Shown here: positions 61,542 through 64,000 of the stretch, piece by piece
How positions within the stretch are numbered: position 1 is the stretch's first letter
Layout: every line of letters starts with the position of its first letter
Assembly: GCA_002162765.1 (NCBI GenBank)
Contig: MAAR01000006.1
Location: 124,001-188,000 of the forward strand
Origin: Flavobacteriales bacterium 34_180_T64
GTDB lineage: Bacteria > Bacteroidota > Bacteroidia > Flavobacteriales > Flavobacteriaceae
DNA: 64,000 nt
Direction: 5' to 3'
The notes under the pieces: model-generated
The model's database searches: none
Seen by the model: only the letters and a program-made list of their open reading frames with translations
Told to the model about the DNA's origin: nothing
Program-made: the position numbers and the translations under genes

Positions 61542-62969
61542 CTAAAGCTCCTTATATTTAAATATTTTTAAGCCTCCCATTTCACCTTCAAAACTATAAT
61601 AGTTTATGACATCAATATTTAGAATTGGTCTCACATTGGAATATAAAATTAAATACTTGATTTTTCCATTATAAAAATCCTCTCTTAAATTATTATACTG
61701 ATATGCCCCTTTGTTTAGGGCGGCTTGATGAATTTCAATTTGTGGCAGTATGCAATTTTTAAAATTATTCAAATTAATTCTCCTATCATCACTATAAAAA
61801 TATGCGTCTTCAATATTGTTATTCAAAAAATATTTGATATCATTTCTCAAAGTGCTATTAGACAAATGTTCTTCATAAATTCCTTTGGCAATTCTTTCGG
61901 AATAATAATAGAAATGAACAATACTCACTTGGATTCCAACTAAAAAAAGGAAACTTACAAAATTTTTCTTTTTGTATTTTAAATAGTCTTTTTTAGTTAT
62001 GATACTATATCCTAACAACAATAGCAATACGATCAAAAAATCGTTGAAATAGTTGATTCCAGATCCCTTTTTTAATGCAAAAACCATAGAAAACAATAAT
62101 AATAATAATAGTACTAAGAAAGTTAAAAAAAAAGAAATTGTTTTTTTACTATGTATCATTTTCACAAAGCCATCTTTTATAAAAAAAACTATTCCGAAAA
62201 TCAAAAAAGTATAATACAAAACAAAATCCTGGTAAGTTGCCTTTATAGCATAAAGTAAGCTAAAATCACTAACACCGTCAATTATATTTTCCTTAAAAAA
62301 AGTAAAATCATAGCCAAAGGACAGCATCAAAAGACTAAAAAAAATAGCACATACTATAAACCCAAAACCAAGAAAAAACACAGCTCTCCATAACTCATTA
62401 ATTAACAGGTAAAGACCAAAAATAAGGCTAAACAAAATCCCTGTTTGCTTAGATGCTAGTGAGAGAAAACAAAAAAACAAATCAATACAGAGCAACATAA
62501 AATAAGACACTAAAACATCAGGTCTTGAAATTATAAACCAAGGAAAACTAACCACTATAAATAATGATACTAACAAAAAAGCATCAGACTTTGGAAGTTT
62601 AAAGTGAACCCTAAATATTCTATTTATATTAAATACTGAAGCTACTAAAAACACTAACGATACAAGTTTTGAAATCATCCTTATATTAAACACATCAAAT
62701 TCATTTACATCAAATAATGTCAAAATAAGATCACATATAATATAATATAACGGTGTATATTGAGTTATTGCATAAGGCAATTTTGCTGGGTTTTGATATA
62801 ACAACGAATTATCAACAAGAATTTGTTGGATTGTAAAAATGACATTACTCTCAACGCCTCTAATATCAGCACCCGATAAAAAAGAAAGGCTCAAAAGCAG
62901 ACAAATCCCGAAAAAAAACAGAAAATACACTTTACTAATATGGTCGCCAAACCCTATGTTCTTTAGCAT
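61542..62969 (-). CDS. Polytopic membrane protein, possible GT-C glycosyltransferase
   Basis: 475 aa with about 10-12 transmembrane helices and a C-terminal periplasmic part (after about 370). The first loop has SGADIRGVESNVIFTIQQIL, followed by PYAITQYTPLYYIICD, which resembles the first extracytoplasmic loop of ArnT/PMT-like GT-C enzymes with acidic residues. No firm family motif beyond that. A transporter-like role cannot be excluded. Very AT-rich (long A/T homopolymers) compared with its neighbours. Confidence 0.6.
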   Translation of the reverse strand: MLKNIGFGDHISKVYFLFFFGICLLLSLSFLSGADIRGVESNVIFTIQQILVDNSLLYQNPAKLPYAITQYTPLYYIICDLILTLFDVNEFDVFNIRMISKLVSLVFLVASVFNINRIFRVHFKLPKSDAFLLVSLFIVVSFPWFIISRPDVLVSYFMLLCIDLFFCFLSLASKQTGILFSLIFGLYLLINELWRAVFFLGFGFIVCAIFFSLLMLSFGYDFTFFKENIIDGVSDFSLLYAIKATYQDFVLYYTFLIFGIVFFIKDGFVKMIHSKKTISFFLTFLVLLLLLLFSMVFALKKGSGINYFNDFLIVLLLLLGYSIITKKDYLKYKKKNFVSFLFLVGIQVSIVHFYYYSERIAKGIYEEHLSNSTLRNDIKYFLNNNIEDAYFYSDDRRINLNNFKNCILPQIEIHQAALNKGAYQYNNLREDFYNGKIKYLILYSNVRPILNIDVINYYSFEGEMGGLKIFKYKEL

Positions 62970-63042
62970 GGTTGTTTAGTTATTAACGTTTGATATAAAA
63001 ATTAAACACATAATATCATCTCTTTTTTTTCTATGAACTAAA

Positions 63043-64000
63043 TTAATTATTAAAATTCGATATAGATAAAATAAAGGTTTTATAGAACGATTTTGGTGGA
63101 TATTTAACACTACTTTTTTGATTTAACTGAAATAATAAAATTAAAAAAGTGGTTAAAATGACAATGGCTAAAATATTTATTAAAATTAAACCAATAGCAG
63201 ATGACCAACTCGATACTATTATATTAGTGAATAGCCCTAAAAATAATATAACTAAAAGACCAACACCAACTATAATAGAGCTAAAAAATGACAAGAAAAG
63301 CAAACGAACAGAAACTATATCGAGATATATAGAAATCGAACTCAGACCATGTAGAACAAGGTTTTGAAAGTTCATTTTAGAACTTCCATGATATCGCTTT
63401 CCTCGATCTGTTCCAATTGACAGGTATGAGATTTTTGATTTAATAATAGCACCTGAATAATGATTCCATAACTCAGGAATTGACACTGTTTTTTCCACTA
63501 AAGATCGCGGAATAGAACTGTAATTCCCAAAATCGATATGCTGGGTTGTAAGCAATGAAAAAACATATTTATAAATGAGATAAAAAAGTTTAAACAAAAA
63601 GCTCTCACTACGCTTTTCTCGTTTAGCAAATATTATACTCTTATTATTAGCAGCTATCTGAGCTTGAACTAATTTATAAATATCCTCAGGTCTATCTTCA
63701 CCATCACAATCCATGACTACAATTTGATCTACAACCTCTTTTAAATGATCATTAACATATGACAAGCCAATAGATATGGCTCGTTGATGCCCCATATTAT
63801 TATTTAAGTTAACTATTGTGATAGGTAATGAAAATGATTTGTCCTGATCTATAGACTGAGTTGACCCATCGTTTACCGCTACAACTTCTTCAATTACAAT
63901 ATTTGATACCTTTTTTAAGTGTACAAGTTCTTCAATTAAAAACTGAAAACTCTCCCAATCATTATAAACAGGAGCAACTATAATTATATGAATGTATTTG
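63043..64000 (-). CDS. Glycosyltransferase family 2 (DPM/GtrB-like), 5' end outside window
   Basis: The frame continues beyond the internal ATG at 63795 to the window edge, giving about 319 visible residues. It begins IIIVAPVYNDWESFQFLIEE, then VVAVNDGST, NNMGHQRAISIGLSYV, and VVMDCDGEDRPEDI (DxD). Two C-terminal transmembrane helices (LLFLSFFSSIIVGVGLLVILFLGL; LILINILAIVILTTFLILLF) match GtrB/DPM1-like enzymes that charge undecaprenyl phosphate with a sugar. It may feed the adjacent GT-C-like protein. Confidence 0.88.
   Translation of the reverse strand, partial: KYIHIIIVAPVYNDWESFQFLIEELVHLKKVSNIVIEEVVAVNDGSTQSIDQDKSFSLPITIVNLNNNMGHQRAISIGLSYVNDHLKEVVDQIVVMDCDGEDRPEDIYKLVQAQIAANNKSIIFAKREKRSESFLFKLFYLIYKYVFSLLTTQHIDFGNYSSIPRSLVEKTVSIPELWNHYSGAIIKSKISYLSIGTDRGKRYHGSSKMNFQNLVLHGLSSISIYLDIVSVRLLFLSFFSSIIVGVGLLVILFLGLFTNIIVSSWSSAIGLILINILAIVILTTFLILLFQLNQKSSVKYPPKSFYKTFILSISNFNN

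Noticed and set aside
45758-64000. Possible genomic island or prophage acquisition of the polysaccharide locus
   Set aside because: Gene content is variable-type and one pseudogene is present, but no integrase, transposase, tRNA or direct-repeat boundary is visible in the window, so transfer cannot be supported here.
1-64000. tRNA, rRNA, CRISPR array or riboswitch
   Set aside because: I looked in the intergenic gaps on both strands and saw no cloverleaf, repeat-spacer pattern or known riboswitch core; the gaps are mostly under 200 bp. A covariance-model scan would settle it.

Overview
The window looks like chromosomal DNA from a marine Flavobacteriaceae (Bacteroidota). It is AT-rich, Shine-Dalgarno sites are mostly absent, promoters carry the Bacteroidota TAnnTTTG -7 element, and it encodes a type IX-secreted protein, SusC-like TonB machinery, LytTR/2TM signalling and a fused CcoNO oxidase subunit. 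Genus cannot be fixed from the sequence alone.

Region 1 (1-26949) is a low-oxygen and N2O respiration island. It opens with the tail of a BNR/VPS10-repeat protein. Then come an FNR-like regulator, the cbb3 oxidase cluster (ccoI, ccoS, ccoNO, ccoQ, ccoP, ccoG, ccoH and a UreH-like membrane protein), a copper-uptake operon (small Cys protein, Met/His-rich lipoprotein, NosA/OprC-like TonB receptor), and a clade II nos operon (cytochrome c, fasciclin lipoprotein, nosZ, 4-TM protein, nosL, nosD, nosF, nosY, a large flavoprotein-like unknown and a lipoprotein). It ends with hemN-usp and a Cu/Zn superoxide dismutase. Five promoters here carry a 14-bp box ATGAY-N4-RTCAT (one terminal mismatch) centred exactly 29.5 bp upstream of a TAnnTTTG element, the geometry of class II FNR activation. 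They would drive ccoI, ccoS-NOQPG, the copper operon, the nos operon and hemN-usp. The picture is one oxygen-sensing regulon supplying oxidase, N2O reductase, the copper both need, and oxygen-independent haem synthesis.

Region 2 (27025-45751) is mostly housekeeping: a LETM1/TerB-like protein, a T9SS-sorted AttH/CrtC-like protein, a LytS/LytTR two-component operon with three copies of the 2TM domain, peptidyl-prolyl isomerases, RecQ, KdsD, TatC, an AhpD-like protein, LptB, TerC, PssA, a PorV/PorQ-like barrel and a DUF4105/Lnb-type protein.

Region 3 (45758-64000, all minus strand) is an extracellular or capsular polysaccharide locus running off the window's right edge. It holds five GT4 and two GT2 glycosyltransferases, a Wzy/O-antigen-ligase-like protein, an MBOAT acyltransferase flanked by two SGNH-like proteins, an asparagine-synthase-like protein without a glutaminase domain, a GT-C-like membrane protein, a methyltransferase and the decayed remains of a second one, and the initiating polyprenyl glycosylphosphotransferase at the downstream end. 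I saw no tRNA, rRNA, CRISPR array, transposase or phage genes.
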